DNA of 64,000 bases from Stenotrophomonas sp046736075 (GTDB taxonomy: Bacteria > Pseudomonadota > Gammaproteobacteria > Xanthomonadales > Xanthomonadaceae): NCBI RefSeq assembly GCF_046736075.1, contig NZ_CP177163.1, positions 1,178,001-1,242,000 on the forward strand. Reading direction: 5' to 3'. The notes under the pieces were generated by a model. It had not been told where the DNA came from and searched no databases. It saw only the letters and a list, made by a program, of their open reading frames with translations. A program made the position numbers and the translations under genes. This document shows positions 37,777-48,061 of the stretch, in pieces (positions within the stretch are counted from its first letter, which is position 1; each line of letters opens with the position of its first letter).

Positions 37777-39507
37777 TCAGGGCTTGTTGAGGAAGTTGTT
37801 CGCCAGCAGGTCACGCACATCGCTCACCCGCCCGCTCAGCAGCGCCTTGGCCGCATACAGCGCGGTACCGGCCACCTGTTTGGCTTCCACCTGCGGCGGC
37901 ATCACCAGTTCGGTCGGGCTGGTGTGCACGTCCAGCAGCGCCGGGCCGGGGTGCGCCAGCACGTCCTGCACGGCCTGCTCCAGGTCCTCCGAGCGGGTCA
38001 CGGTGCGCCCGTAGAAGCCGATCACCTCAGCCAGCCGGCCGAAATCGGGGTTCTTCAGGTCCGTGTAGTTGTCCAGCAGACCTTCCACCTTCTGCTCCAG
38101 CTCGACGAAATTCAGCGAGCTGTTGTTGTAGACCACCACCTTGATCGGCAGGTTTTCCTGCACGGCCGTGAGCAGGTCGCCCAGCAGCATGGCGATGCCG
38201 CCGTCCCCGGACAGCGAGATCACCTGCCGGCCCGGGTAGGCCTTCTGCAGGCCCAAAGCCTGCGGCATCGCGTTGGCCATCGTGCCGTGCAGCAGGCTGG
38301 TCAGGGTGCGGCGGCGGCCGTTGGCGCGGATGTGGCGCAGGATCCAGACCATCGGCGAGCCGCCGTCGGCGGTGAACAGCGCATCGTCACTGGCGTGCCG
38401 GTCGATCAACGCGGTGAGGTGCTGCGGATGGATCAGCGTGCCCTCGCCGGGCTCCTCTTCCTTGGCGCGCGTGGCCAGCGCCTTGTCGCGGTGGCCGATG
38501 CACTCGTCCAGGAAGCTGCGGTCGTCGCGCTCGGCCAGCAGCGGCAACAAGGCCTGCAGCGTCGGGCCGATGTCGCCGACCACGCCCACGTCCACCGGAT
38601 GGCGACGGCCCAGGTGGCTGCCATCGCGGTCCACCTGGATCAACGTGGCCTTGTCCGGGTAGTACTGGCCCCAGGCGAAGTCCGCGCCGAGCAGCAGCAG
38701 CGTGTCGCAGGCCATCAGCGTGTGGTAGCCGGACTCGATGCCGAAGATGCCGGTCATGCCCATGTTGTACGGGTTGTCGTACTCCACGAAGTCCTTGGCG
38801 CGCGAGGTATGCGCGATGGGCGCCTTGAGCCGCTCGCCGAGCGCCACCAGCAGATCGTGCGCATGCTCGCAGCCGGCCCCTGCATAGATGCCGATGCGCG
38901 TGCCCTGCCCGATCAGCGCGGCGATGCGCTGCAGTTCATCGTCCGAGGGGCGCAGCACCGGCTGGGTGTAGTGCACCGAGAATGGCGGATCGTGCTTGAC
39001 CTCGGCTTCGCTGATGTCGGCCGGCAGGATCACCACCGCCACGCCGCGCCGGCTGATCGCCGCCTGGCAGGCCAGCGTGACCACGCGGCGCGCCTGCTGC
39101 GGGCTGTACACCTGCTCGCAGAACACGCTGCAGCTGGCGTATACGGACTTGAAATCGACTTCCTGCGGAAATTCCATGCCCAGCTCGGGCGTGACCACCT
39201 GGCTGGCAATCAGCACCATCGGCGCACGGTTGCGGTTGCTCTCGAAGATGCCGTTGATGAAATGCAGCCCGCCCGGCCCGCAGGAGCCGGCGCAGGCGGT
39301 GAGCCGGCCGCTGATCAACGACTCGGCACCGGCCGCGAACGCGGCGACCTCTTCATGGCGCATGTGCACCCAGTCGATGTCGCTGCGGTGGATGGCATCG
39401 GTGACGTGGTTGAGGGTGTCACCGACGATGCCGTAACAGTGACGGACACCGGCGGCCTGCAGGGTTTCAACCACGATCTCGGCAACGCGCTTGCTCATGA
39501 CGGACAT
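37777..39507 (-). CDS. poxB: Pyruvate oxidase / pyruvate:quinone oxidoreductase PoxB
   Basis: 576 residues. TPP-enzyme architecture: N-terminal domain (CYGIVGDTLNHVTDAI, catalytic Glu in HMRHEEVAAFAAGAES), central FAD/Rossmann-like domain (GTRIGIYAGAGCEHAHDLLV), C-terminal TPP motif GDGGIAMLLGDLLTA...NNSSL. It decarboxylates pyruvate to acetate, passing electrons to ubiquinone at the membrane. ATG at 39507 or the nearby ATG at 39498 (MSKRVAEIV) could be the start. Not in an evident operon. Confidence 0.92.
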   Translation of the reverse strand: MSVMSKRVAEIVVETLQAAGVRHCYGIVGDTLNHVTDAIHRSDIDWVHMRHEEVAAFAAGAESLISGRLTACAGSCGPGGLHFINGIFESNRNRAPMVLIASQVVTPELGMEFPQEVDFKSVYASCSVFCEQVYSPQQARRVVTLACQAAISRRGVAVVILPADISEAEVKHDPPFSVHYTQPVLRPSDDELQRIAALIGQGTRIGIYAGAGCEHAHDLLVALGERLKAPIAHTSRAKDFVEYDNPYNMGMTGIFGIESGYHTLMACDTLLLLGADFAWGQYYPDKATLIQVDRDGSHLGRRHPVDVGVVGDIGPTLQALLPLLAERDDRSFLDECIGHRDKALATRAKEEEPGEGTLIHPQHLTALIDRHASDDALFTADGGSPMVWILRHIRANGRRRTLTSLLHGTMANAMPQALGLQKAYPGRQVISLSGDGGIAMLLGDLLTAVQENLPIKVVVYNNSSLNFVELEQKVEGLLDNYTDLKNPDFGRLAEVIGFYGRTVTRSEDLEQAVQDVLAHPGPALLDVHTSPTELVMPPQVEAKQVAGTALYAAKALLSGRVSDVRDLLANNFLNKP

Positions 39508-39572
39508 CCACTACAAGGGGGAAGCATCAGCCTAGACCCCGGCAGGTGACACCCATGTGGGCTTGCGCGCGC

Positions 39573-40433
39573 TCAGGGCATCGCGTTCACCCATCCCAGC
39601 ACATCGCCACGGGTCGGGTTGTGGTAGCGCACCTGCACCCAGCCATCGCGCTCGTCCAGCAGTTCCACGCGGTCATCCCGGACCAGATAGCGCGTGGTGC
39701 GCGCATCGCCCGGCCGCGCATACAGCGGCAGCCGCGCCGGCACCACCGTGCCGCTGAATGGCGACAGGCGGCCGGTAGACGCCGGCGTTACCAGACCATC
39801 GCCGATCGCCGTCTCCACCACCGCGCCGTGCGTATCGAAGGTGCTCCACACCGCGAACGGACCGGTGTCGGCGGTCTGTTTGACGAACAGCACCTGCTCG
39901 AACGCATCGCTGCCGTGGATGAAGCGCAATGCACGGTACAGGTAGAGGCGTGGCCCGTCGTAGCGGTACAGGTCGACGTACCAGACCGCACCGCTGCGGC
40001 AGCTGCTGCTCAGCGTGCGGTTGGGTGCATCCACGGTCAGCCCCATCAGGCCACCGCATTGCGCATCGTCGTGGGGCGTGGCCTCAAGCGCGCGCATCTG
40101 CCGCTGTCGAGGATCGTAGCGGTACACCGCCACCGCCTCGTTGACCATGCCCACCGACGCGCGCGCGACCAGCTCCGGCTGCCCGTCGAAATCGACATCC
40201 TCGGCAGACAGGCGCGACTGCCCGTCCGCGTCGGGTGCCCCCGGCAGACGCTGCCGCGTTCCCGGGGGCGTCAGAACGACGGCGATGTCGCCGCCCTCCT
40301 GCATCTCCGCCTGCAGCCGCACGCCCCTGGCGACCTCCATCTGCAGCGTGGTCTGGTCCATCGCCTGCGCGTGCGCGGCCGGTATCGCCAGCGCCAGCAT
40401 CACTGCCAGCAACCGTCCGTCCCTGTGGTTCAT
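39573..40433 (-). CDS. Secreted protein with XAC2610-like region and C-terminal SH3-like domain
   Basis: 286 residues with a signal peptide (MNHRDGRLLAVMLALAIPAA, cleavage near AHAQ). The middle has the FG-GAP/beta-propeller-like wording LSAEDVDFDGQPELVARASV and VAVYRYDPRQRQMRALE, as in XAC2610-related proteins, one of which is a lysozyme-inhibitor immunity protein in Xanthomonas. The end (RVELLDERDGWVQVRYHNPT, LGWVNAMP) is SH3b-like, a cell-wall-binding fold. An immunity or envelope role is an inference. It is 35 bp downstream of the DUF3574 gene, same strand. Confidence 0.65.
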   Translation of the reverse strand: MNHRDGRLLAVMLALAIPAAHAQAMDQTTLQMEVARGVRLQAEMQEGGDIAVVLTPPGTRQRLPGAPDADGQSRLSAEDVDFDGQPELVARASVGMVNEAVAVYRYDPRQRQMRALEATPHDDAQCGGLMGLTVDAPNRTLSSSCRSGAVWYVDLYRYDGPRLYLYRALRFIHGSDAFEQVLFVKQTADTGPFAVWSTFDTHGAVVETAIGDGLVTPASTGRLSPFSGTVVPARLPLYARPGDARTTRYLVRDDRVELLDERDGWVQVRYHNPTRGDVLGWVNAMP

Positions 40434-40468
40434 TGTCGTTCCCCGCAGCGCCACGATGGCGCCCTGGA

Positions 40469-40951
40469 TCAGAACGATACGTCAACCGCCTGCTGGGCCC
40501 ACAGCACCGACTGGTGGCCGGTGGCCTGCTTCCATGCCAGACGGATCGCCTCGATGTCCGCACGGCGCTGCGGGGTGTTCTCGTGCAGTACCACCAGCAC
40601 CTTGGTGCGCAGGCGGTTGGGCTCGGCCGCGCCGCGGAACAGCCACTGGCCATAGGCATCGAACACGGTCAGGCCGTCCGGGAAACGCGGGGTGACCTGC
40701 TTGTCCAGAAACGCGCGCCACTGCGCCTCGCTGATCGCATCGGTCTGTTTGCGCTCGGAGGCGCCGCTTTCCTCGCCCACGCCGAAGTACAGCTCGCTGC
40801 GCACCCAGCCGGCGGCGGCATCGGGTCGCGCGGCGTCGCCCTGCAGGGTGGCGGTGGCCGGGGTGGGCGCAGCCGGCTTGGCGGCGGGAGCGGCGGTGGC
40901 GCAGCCGCTGGCGGCCAGGACCAGGGCGAGCAGAAGGGCGTGGGACTTCAT
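40469..40951 (-). CDS. DUF3574 lipoprotein
   Basis: 160 residues. Lipoprotein signal MKSHALLLALVLAASGCATA with lipobox ASGC; Ala/Pro-rich linker to residue ~45; then the DUF3574 core SELYFGVGEE, WRAFLDKQVTPRFPDGLTVF, DAYGQWLFRG and TKVLVVLHENTPQRRADIEA. The domain has no known function. Probably cotranscribed with the SH3-like gene after it. Confidence 0.85.
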   Translation of the reverse strand: MKSHALLLALVLAASGCATAAPAAKPAAPTPATATLQGDAARPDAAAGWVRSELYFGVGEESGASERKQTDAISEAQWRAFLDKQVTPRFPDGLTVFDAYGQWLFRGAAEPNRLRTKVLVVLHENTPQRRADIEAIRLAWKQATGHQSVLWAQQAVDVSF

Positions 40952-41047
40952 CGGAAAACTCCAGAAAACAGGGCGTGCAGGGGAAGGAGCGTGCAGGACA
41001 TCCGGTTCCCGCGCAGATCACCGTCGGCAATCAGCTGATGCCCGCAG

Positions 41048-41066
41048 GTGATGGGGCTTGCATCAC
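41048..41066. promoter_or_regulatory. Operator-like palindrome before the second TonB receptor
   Basis: GTGATG-GGGCTTG-CATCAC lies ~125 bp upstream of the receptor ATG and just before an AT-rich GATAATATAT stretch (41085-41094) that could be a -10. It differs from the GTTGCG palindrome of the paralogous receptor, implying a different regulator. No convincing -35 is seen. The rest of this 239-bp gap shows one imperfect GTAG hairpin near 41116-41136. Confidence 0.45.
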
Positions 41067-41190
41067 ATGGGGTCATCACGCCAAGATAATATATCGCTTC
41101 ATCCGGATGGATTGGTAGTGCCGCCCTCGGGTCGGCAACGCCAGCCTCCTCTCCTCCCCCCCTCCCCCTCGTCGTCCTGCTGGAGTCCGC

Positions 41191-43641
41191 ATGTCCCGTC
41201 CGTCCGCGTCGCGCCTTGGCCTTGCCATCGCGCTCGTCCTCTCCTCCCCCCTGCTCGCCCAGGACGCAACCGCGCAGGACGCGCCCGGCTCCGCCACCAC
41301 CCTGGACACGGTGATCGTCACCGGCACCCGCGCGGTGGACCGCACGGTGCTGGAGTCCACCTCGCCGGTGGACGTGCTCACCGCCGAGGACATCCGCAAG
41401 GCCGGCGTGGTCAACGGCGAACTGGGCAGCGCCCTGCAGGCGCTGCTGCCCTCGTTCAACTTCCCGCGCCAGTCCAACTCCGGCGGTGCCGACCACATCC
41501 GCGCCGCCCAGCTGCGCGGCCTGTCGCCGGACCAGGTCCTGGTGCTGGTCAACGGCAAGCGCCGCCACACCAGCGCACTGGTCAACACCGACAGCAAGAT
41601 CGGCAAGGGCACCACGCCGGTGGACTTCAACGCCATCCCGGTCAGCGCGATCAAGCGCATCGAAGTGCTCCGCGACGGGGCCGGCGCCCTGTACGGCTCG
41701 GACGCAGTGGCCGGGGTGATCAATGTGATCCTCGATGACGGTGCCGATGGCGGCGCGATCGAAGCCAGCTTCGGCGCCAACCACACCGACCTCAAGCCGA
41801 TCGACCGCACCCTCACCGACGGCCAGACCAGCTACCTCAGCGCCAAGGTCGGCACCGCGCTGGGCGAGGACGGCGGTTTCCTGCGCGTGGGCCTGGAGCT
41901 GAAGAACCACGAAGGCACCAACCGCGCCGGCTTCGACCAGATCCCGCCGTGGGACCAGAGCCCCACCAACCTGGCCCTGCAGGGCAAGCGCAACTACGTG
42001 CTGGGTGACGGCCACACCAAGGACCTCAACGCCTGGATCAACACCGAGCTGCCGTTCGGGCAGACGTCCAAGCTCTACTTCTTCAGCACCTTCAACCAGC
42101 GCGACAGCGAAGGCGCCAACTACTTCCGCTACCCCGACAGCGATGCCAACTGGGCGCAGGTGTATCCCAACGGCTACCGCCCGATTTCCGAAGGTGAGAA
42201 CCGCGACGTGCAGGCCGTGGGCGGTGCGCGCGGCCAGTGGGGCGAATGGAACTACGACGCCAGCCTGGACTACGGCAGCAACAGCTTCACCTACCGCCTG
42301 CGCAACTCGCTCAACGCCTCGCTCGGCCCGACCAGCCCGACCCGGTTCAAGACCGGCGACTACCGCAATGAACTGACCGTGGCCAACCTCGACCTCGGCC
42401 GCGTGTTCGAACAGGGCGACAGCATCACCCACAGCCTCGGCCTGGGTGTGGAGGCGCGCCGTGACCACTACCAGACGCGTCCCGGCGACCCGAGCAGCTA
42501 CGCCGCCGGCCCCTACACCGATCGCCCGACCGGCTCGCAGGCCGGCGGCGGCCTGACCCCGCAGGACGCCACCTCGCTGACCCGCGACGTGGCCAGTGCC
42601 TATGCAAGCCTGTCCAGCCAGTTCGGCGAGCACTTCTCCAGCGACCTGGCCGCACGCTACGAACACAGCGACGACCACGGCGGCGAGCTTACCGGCAAGC
42701 TCGGCCTGCGCTACGAATTCACCCCGGCGTTCGCGCTGCGTGGCGCGGTTTCCAACAACTTCCGTGCGCCGTCGCTCGCGCAGATCGGCTATGAATCCAC
42801 CTCCACCGGCTACAACGCCGCCGGCCAACTGGTGCAGGGCCGCGTGCTGTCGGTGAACAACCCGATCGCGCGCGGGCTGGGCGCCAGCGACCTGAAGCCG
42901 GAGAAGTCGCTCAACACCAGCCTCGGCTTCACCAGCCGCATCGGCGATCACTTCGACGTCTCGCTGGACTTCTTCCAGATCGACATCGACGACCGCATCG
43001 CGCTGTCCGAGAGCATCACCGGCGATGCGCTGACCGACTACGTGCAGCAGCAGTTCGGCGTCGCCGGCCTGCAGAGCGCCAGCTTCTTCGTCAACGCTGC
43101 CGACACCCGCACCCGCGGCGCGGAACTGGTGAGCAACTGGCGGCAGTCGCTCGGCAATGGCGAGCTGGTGCTGACCGGGACCTACGCTTACACCAAGACC
43201 ACGCTGAAGAACGTCCTGGCCACGCCCGCCAGCCTGCGCGCGCTGGATCCGGACTACGTCCTGTTCGGCGTGGAAGAGACCAATACGCTGACCGACGCCA
43301 CCCCGCGCACCCGTGCGGCACTGGCCGCCAGCTGGGCCAACGACCGCTGGTCGCTGAGCAGCCGGGTCAACCGTTACGGCAGCGTCACCCGTGTGTTCAA
43401 CTTCGGTGACGGCTACATTCCGCGCCAGACCTACGGTGCCGAGTGGCAGCTGGATGCCGAAGTGGAGTTCAGAATCACGCCGCAGTGGAGCGTGGCGGTG
43501 GGCGGGCAGAACCTGACCGACAACTACTCCGATCCCTCGAACGACGACATCTACTATTTCGGCAACCTGCCGTATGACGTGTTGTCGCCGATCGGCAGCA
43601 ATGGTGCGTATTTCTACGGGCGCGTGCGGTATACGTTCTGA
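41191..43641 (+). CDS. TonB-dependent receptor, paralogue of the 19.9 kb receptor
   Basis: 816 residues. Signal peptide (MSRPSASRLGLAIALVLSSP), TonB-box region LDTVIVTGTRAVDRTV, plug with QLRGLSPDQVLVLVNGKRRH and IEVLRDGAGALYGSDAVAGV, and barrel ending YGRVRYTF. No STN domain. Strong wording identity with the receptor at 19.9 kb, including HFDVSLDFFQIDIDDRIALS against YQIDIDDRIVLS, indicates duplication and divergence. Substrate unknown. ATG 41191 follows a CTGGAGTCC ribosome site. Two REPs and a hairpin follow. Confidence 0.92.
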   Translation: MSRPSASRLGLAIALVLSSPLLAQDATAQDAPGSATTLDTVIVTGTRAVDRTVLESTSPVDVLTAEDIRKAGVVNGELGSALQALLPSFNFPRQSNSGGADHIRAAQLRGLSPDQVLVLVNGKRRHTSALVNTDSKIGKGTTPVDFNAIPVSAIKRIEVLRDGAGALYGSDAVAGVINVILDDGADGGAIEASFGANHTDLKPIDRTLTDGQTSYLSAKVGTALGEDGGFLRVGLELKNHEGTNRAGFDQIPPWDQSPTNLALQGKRNYVLGDGHTKDLNAWINTELPFGQTSKLYFFSTFNQRDSEGANYFRYPDSDANWAQVYPNGYRPISEGENRDVQAVGGARGQWGEWNYDASLDYGSNSFTYRLRNSLNASLGPTSPTRFKTGDYRNELTVANLDLGRVFEQGDSITHSLGLGVEARRDHYQTRPGDPSSYAAGPYTDRPTGSQAGGGLTPQDATSLTRDVASAYASLSSQFGEHFSSDLAARYEHSDDHGGELTGKLGLRYEFTPAFALRGAVSNNFRAPSLAQIGYESTSTGYNAAGQLVQGRVLSVNNPIARGLGASDLKPEKSLNTSLGFTSRIGDHFDVSLDFFQIDIDDRIALSESITGDALTDYVQQQFGVAGLQSASFFVNAADTRTRGAELVSNWRQSLGNGELVLTGTYAYTKTTLKNVLATPASLRALDPDYVLFGVEETNTLTDATPRTRAALAASWANDRWSLSSRVNRYGSVTRVFNFGDGYIPRQTYGAEWQLDAEVEFRITPQWSVAVGGQNLTDNYSDPSNDDIYYFGNLPYDVLSPIGSNGAYFYGRVRYTF

Positions 43642-43648
43642 TCGGGTT

Positions 43649-43705
43649 GCCGGCCAGCGGCCGGCACTACGGTGATTGTGATTGCCGGCCAGCGGCCGGC
43701 ACTAC
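43649..43705. repeat. Two tandem REPs after the receptor
   Basis: Two copies of GCCGGCCAGCGGCCGGCAC...TAC (43649-43670 and 43684-43705), 35 bp apart, both with CTAC tail, i.e. GTAG-headed on the minus strand. Confidence 0.88.
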
Positions 43706-43708
43706 GGT

Positions 43709-43745
43709 GTGGATGTGATTGCCATTACCTGGCGATCACATCCAC
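43709..43745. other. 15-bp hairpin directly before otsB
   Basis: Arms GTGGATGTGATTGCC and GGCGATCACATCCAC pair at 14 of 15 positions around a 7-base loop ATTACCT. The right arm ends 6 bp before ATG 43752 and 18 bp before ATG 43764 of otsB, where no clear Shine-Dalgarno is visible. It may be a terminator for the receptor, an attenuator, or a leader structure controlling otsB. Confidence 0.6.
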
Positions 43746-43763
43746 GCTGGCATGTTGGCCCGC

Positions 43764-44522
43764 ATGGCCAACGACTTCCCCCAACGTCCGCCGCCGCCAC
43801 TGCTGGACGATGCCTGTGCGCTGTTCCTGGACGTGGATGGCACCCTCATCGAATTCGCCGATGATCCCGAGGCGGTCAAGCTGCTGCCGGACATCCGCGA
43901 GGCCATCGGGCGCATCAGCGACCGCCTTGAAGGCGCGGTCGCGCTGATCAGCGGACGACCGCTGGATCAGCTGGACCGCCTGTTCGCCCCCCTGCAACTG
44001 CCGGCCGCCGGCCTGCACGGCCACGAGCTTCGCCACGGCGATGGCCGCGTGGACGGTGCCACGCCCAGCACCGATACCGGCGAATGGCTGCATGCGCTCC
44101 ACCAGCAGGCGATGCGTTTCGCCCACGGCAAACCCGGCGTTCTGGTCGAGGACAAAGGCCAGAGCCTCGCGCTGCACTGGCGCGCCGCGCCGCATGCCGC
44201 CCAGGACGTCCGTGCATTCGCCGAGCGGCACATCCGCGGCCACGCCGGCTACCGGCTGCAGCCGGGCGACCACGTTGTGGAGTTCGTTCCCGAAGGCAGC
44301 GACAAGGGCCGCGCCCTGCGCCGGCTGATGCTCGCACCGCCGTTCCGCGATCGGCTCCCGGTATTCCTCGGCGACGACCTCACCGACGAGTACGGCTTCG
44401 GCGCCGCCAATGACCTGCATGGCTGGAGCGTGCTCGTCGGTGGACGCGAGCCCAGCGCGGCCGTATTCGCACTGCCGCACATCCGCGCCGTGCATGCCTG
44501 GTTGCGCGAGAACGCGTACTGA
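43764..44522 (+). CDS. otsB: Trehalose-6-phosphate phosphatase
   Basis: 252 residues, HAD superfamily. Motif I LFLDVDGTLIEFADDPEAVK (nucleophile Asp), LISGRPLDQLDRLF, GLHGHELRHGDG, and motif IV PVFLGDDLTDEYGFGAAND are all present. It removes phosphate from trehalose-6-P made by OtsA. First gene of the otsB-GH15-otsA cluster. ATG 43752 (MLARMANDF) is an alternative start; neither has a good ribosome site, possibly because of the hairpin just upstream. Confidence 0.95.
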   Translation: MANDFPQRPPPPLLDDACALFLDVDGTLIEFADDPEAVKLLPDIREAIGRISDRLEGAVALISGRPLDQLDRLFAPLQLPAAGLHGHELRHGDGRVDGATPSTDTGEWLHALHQQAMRFAHGKPGVLVEDKGQSLALHWRAAPHAAQDVRAFAERHIRGHAGYRLQPGDHVVEFVPEGSDKGRALRRLMLAPPFRDRLPVFLGDDLTDEYGFGAANDLHGWSVLVGGREPSAAVFALPHIRAVHAWLRENAY

Positions 44523-44577
44523 GCATCGCCGCCGCCCCCGGCGCCCCTGCGCCGGCCCGACCCGAGACTTTGATGAC

Positions 44578-46364
44578 ATGAGTAGTGACACCGTCCCCAC
44601 CCTGGACCTGGGCGTTGTAGGCAATGGCAGCTTCGGCGCCCTGATCGACAAGCACGCCCGCGTGGTCTGGAGCTGCCTCCCCACCTTCGATGGCGATCCG
44701 ACGTTCTGCGCCCTGCTCGAGCCGAACCAGCAGACCGGTGGCGACTTCGGCATCGAACTGGAAGACCTGGTCAGCAGCGAGCAGACCTACCTGACCAACA
44801 CCGCGATCCTGCGGACCGTACTGCACGACAAGCACGGCGGCGCCCTGGAGATCATCGACTTCGCGCCGCGCTGGCGCCAGAACGACCGCTTCTACCGGCC
44901 GGTCAGCCTGATCCGCCAGGTGCGCCCGCTGGCCGGCAATCCCCGCATCATCGTGCGTGCGCGCCCGCTCGCCGACTGGGGTGCGCGCGTGCCTGATGCC
45001 ACGTGGGGCAGCAACCACATCCGCTGGATCCTGCCCGACCACATCCTGCGGCTCACCACCGACGTGCCGGTGCGCTTCGTGCGCGACGGCCTGCCGTTCA
45101 CCCTCAACCACCCGGTGCATCTGGTGCTGGGCGTGGACGAGTCGCTGGACCGCTCGCTCAGCGGCTACGTGCAGGAGGCCTTCCAGCGCACGCGCGACTA
45201 CTGGCGCGAATGGGTGCGCTACCTGTCCATCCCGCTGGAGTGGCAGGACGCGGTGATCCGCAGCGCGATCACGCTCAAGCTGTGCCAGTACGAGGACAGT
45301 GGCGCGATCATCGCCGCGATGACCACCTCTATTCCAGAGGCACCGGGCAGCATCCGCAACTGGGACTACCGCTATTGCTGGCTGCGCGATGCGGCCTTCG
45401 TGGTGCGTGCGCTCAACCGCCTTGGCGCGACCCGTACGATGGAGCAGTTCCTGGGCTACATCTTCAACCTGGCCACTGCCGACGGCAGCCTGCAGCCGCT
45501 GTACGGCATCGGCTTCGAGGCCAAGCTCGACGAGGACGAAGTGCCCTCGCTGGCCGGCTACCGCGGCATGGGCCCGGTACGCCGCGGCAACCTGGCCTGG
45601 GTGCAGCGGCAGCACGATGTGTACGGCAGCGTGGTGCTGGCCTCCACCCAGCTGTTCTTCGACCGCCGCCTGCAGGACCCGGGCGATGCCCATACCTTCG
45701 CGCGGCTGGAACCGCTCGGCGAGCAGGCGTTCGCATTGCACGATGTTCCCGATGCGGGGCTGTGGGAGTTCCGCGGCCGCACCGAGGTGCATACCTACAC
45801 CAGCGCGATGTGCTGGGCGGCGTGCGACCGTTTGTGCAAGATCGCGGTACGGTTGAAGCTCGATGACCGCGCGGCCTACTGGCGCGAGCGCGCCGACACC
45901 ATCCACGCGCGCATCATGGCCGATGCGTGGAGCGAGACGCTGGGCCACTTCACCGACACCTTCGGCGGCCACCGCCTGGATGCATCGTTGCTGCTGCTGG
46001 CCGACATCGGTTTCATCGAGGCGCATGATGCGCGCTTCGTGGCCACGGTCGAGGCGATCGGCCGCGATCTCAAGCACGGCGATGCGCTGTACCGTTACGT
46101 GGCGCCGGATGATTTCGGCGAGCCGGAAACCAGCTTCACCATCTGCACGTTCTGGTACATCGACGCGCTGGCGGCGATCGGCCGCATGGACGAAGCACGC
46201 GACATGTTCGAGATGCTGCTGGCGCGGCGCAACCATCTTGGCCTGCTGTCCGAGGACCTGGCATTCGACAGCGGCGAAGCCTGGGGCAACTTCCCGCAGA
46301 CGTATTCGCATGTCGGTCTGGTGACGGCGGCGATGCGCCTGTCGCGCAGCTGGCAGGAGGCGTC

Positions 46365-46368
<4 letters not shown>
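44578..46368 (+). CDS. GH15 glucoamylase/trehalase-like glycoside hydrolase
   Basis: 596 residues. N-terminal beta-sandwich-like region (LGVVGNGSFGALIDKHARVV) and an (alpha/alpha)6 catalytic domain: SIRNWDYRYCWLRDAAFVVR, GLWEFRGRTEVHTYTSAMCW with the likely catalytic Glu, and LLSEDLAFDSGEAWGNFPQT-YSHVGL with the second. Members include bacterial trehalases and glucoamylases. Placed between otsB and otsA and overlapping otsA by 4 bp (ATGA), it could hydrolyse trehalose or a related glucoside, tuning the pool, but specificity is not provable here. Start ATG 44578, 55 bp after otsB. Confidence 0.9.
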
Positions 46369-47732
<1,364 letters not shown>

Positions 47733-48061
47733 GGCGGCCCGCCCGCCACGCGCAGCACCGTCGTTTTTGCCCTGTTTTCAGCGCTGCAGGCCGCTGCATG
47801 CACGTGTGTGATGTGGCGGCGCGTGCGGGTGTCGTGTTCGGCACGCGCCGCCGGGCAGACCGTGCTGGCTCAAGCAGCAAATTCGATAGACGCAACAAAT
47901 CAATATCTGGAAACGCAACCTCCCGCCGCGGTTGCTTGCGAATTTTCATTCGCCATTGACAGGGACTAACGACATTGACGCCCCCAGAGCCCACCGACAT
48001 CGCGTGGGCCAGGCACGTGCGCCGTGATGCGCACGGTCTTTTCAACTGGGGATTTGAAGAC
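47733..48061 (+). other. Gap between otsA and the YidB/OmpA fusion gene
   Basis: 329 bp. The first ~140 bp are GC-rich; 47870-47975 is unusually AT-rich for this genome (AAATTCGATAGACGCAACAA, AATTTTCATTCGCCATTGAC), probably the promoter region of the next gene, but I found no well-spaced -35/-10 pair. A TTG at 47975 opens a 29-codon in-frame extension of the next gene. No REP, tRNA or ORF of note. Confidence 0.55.
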
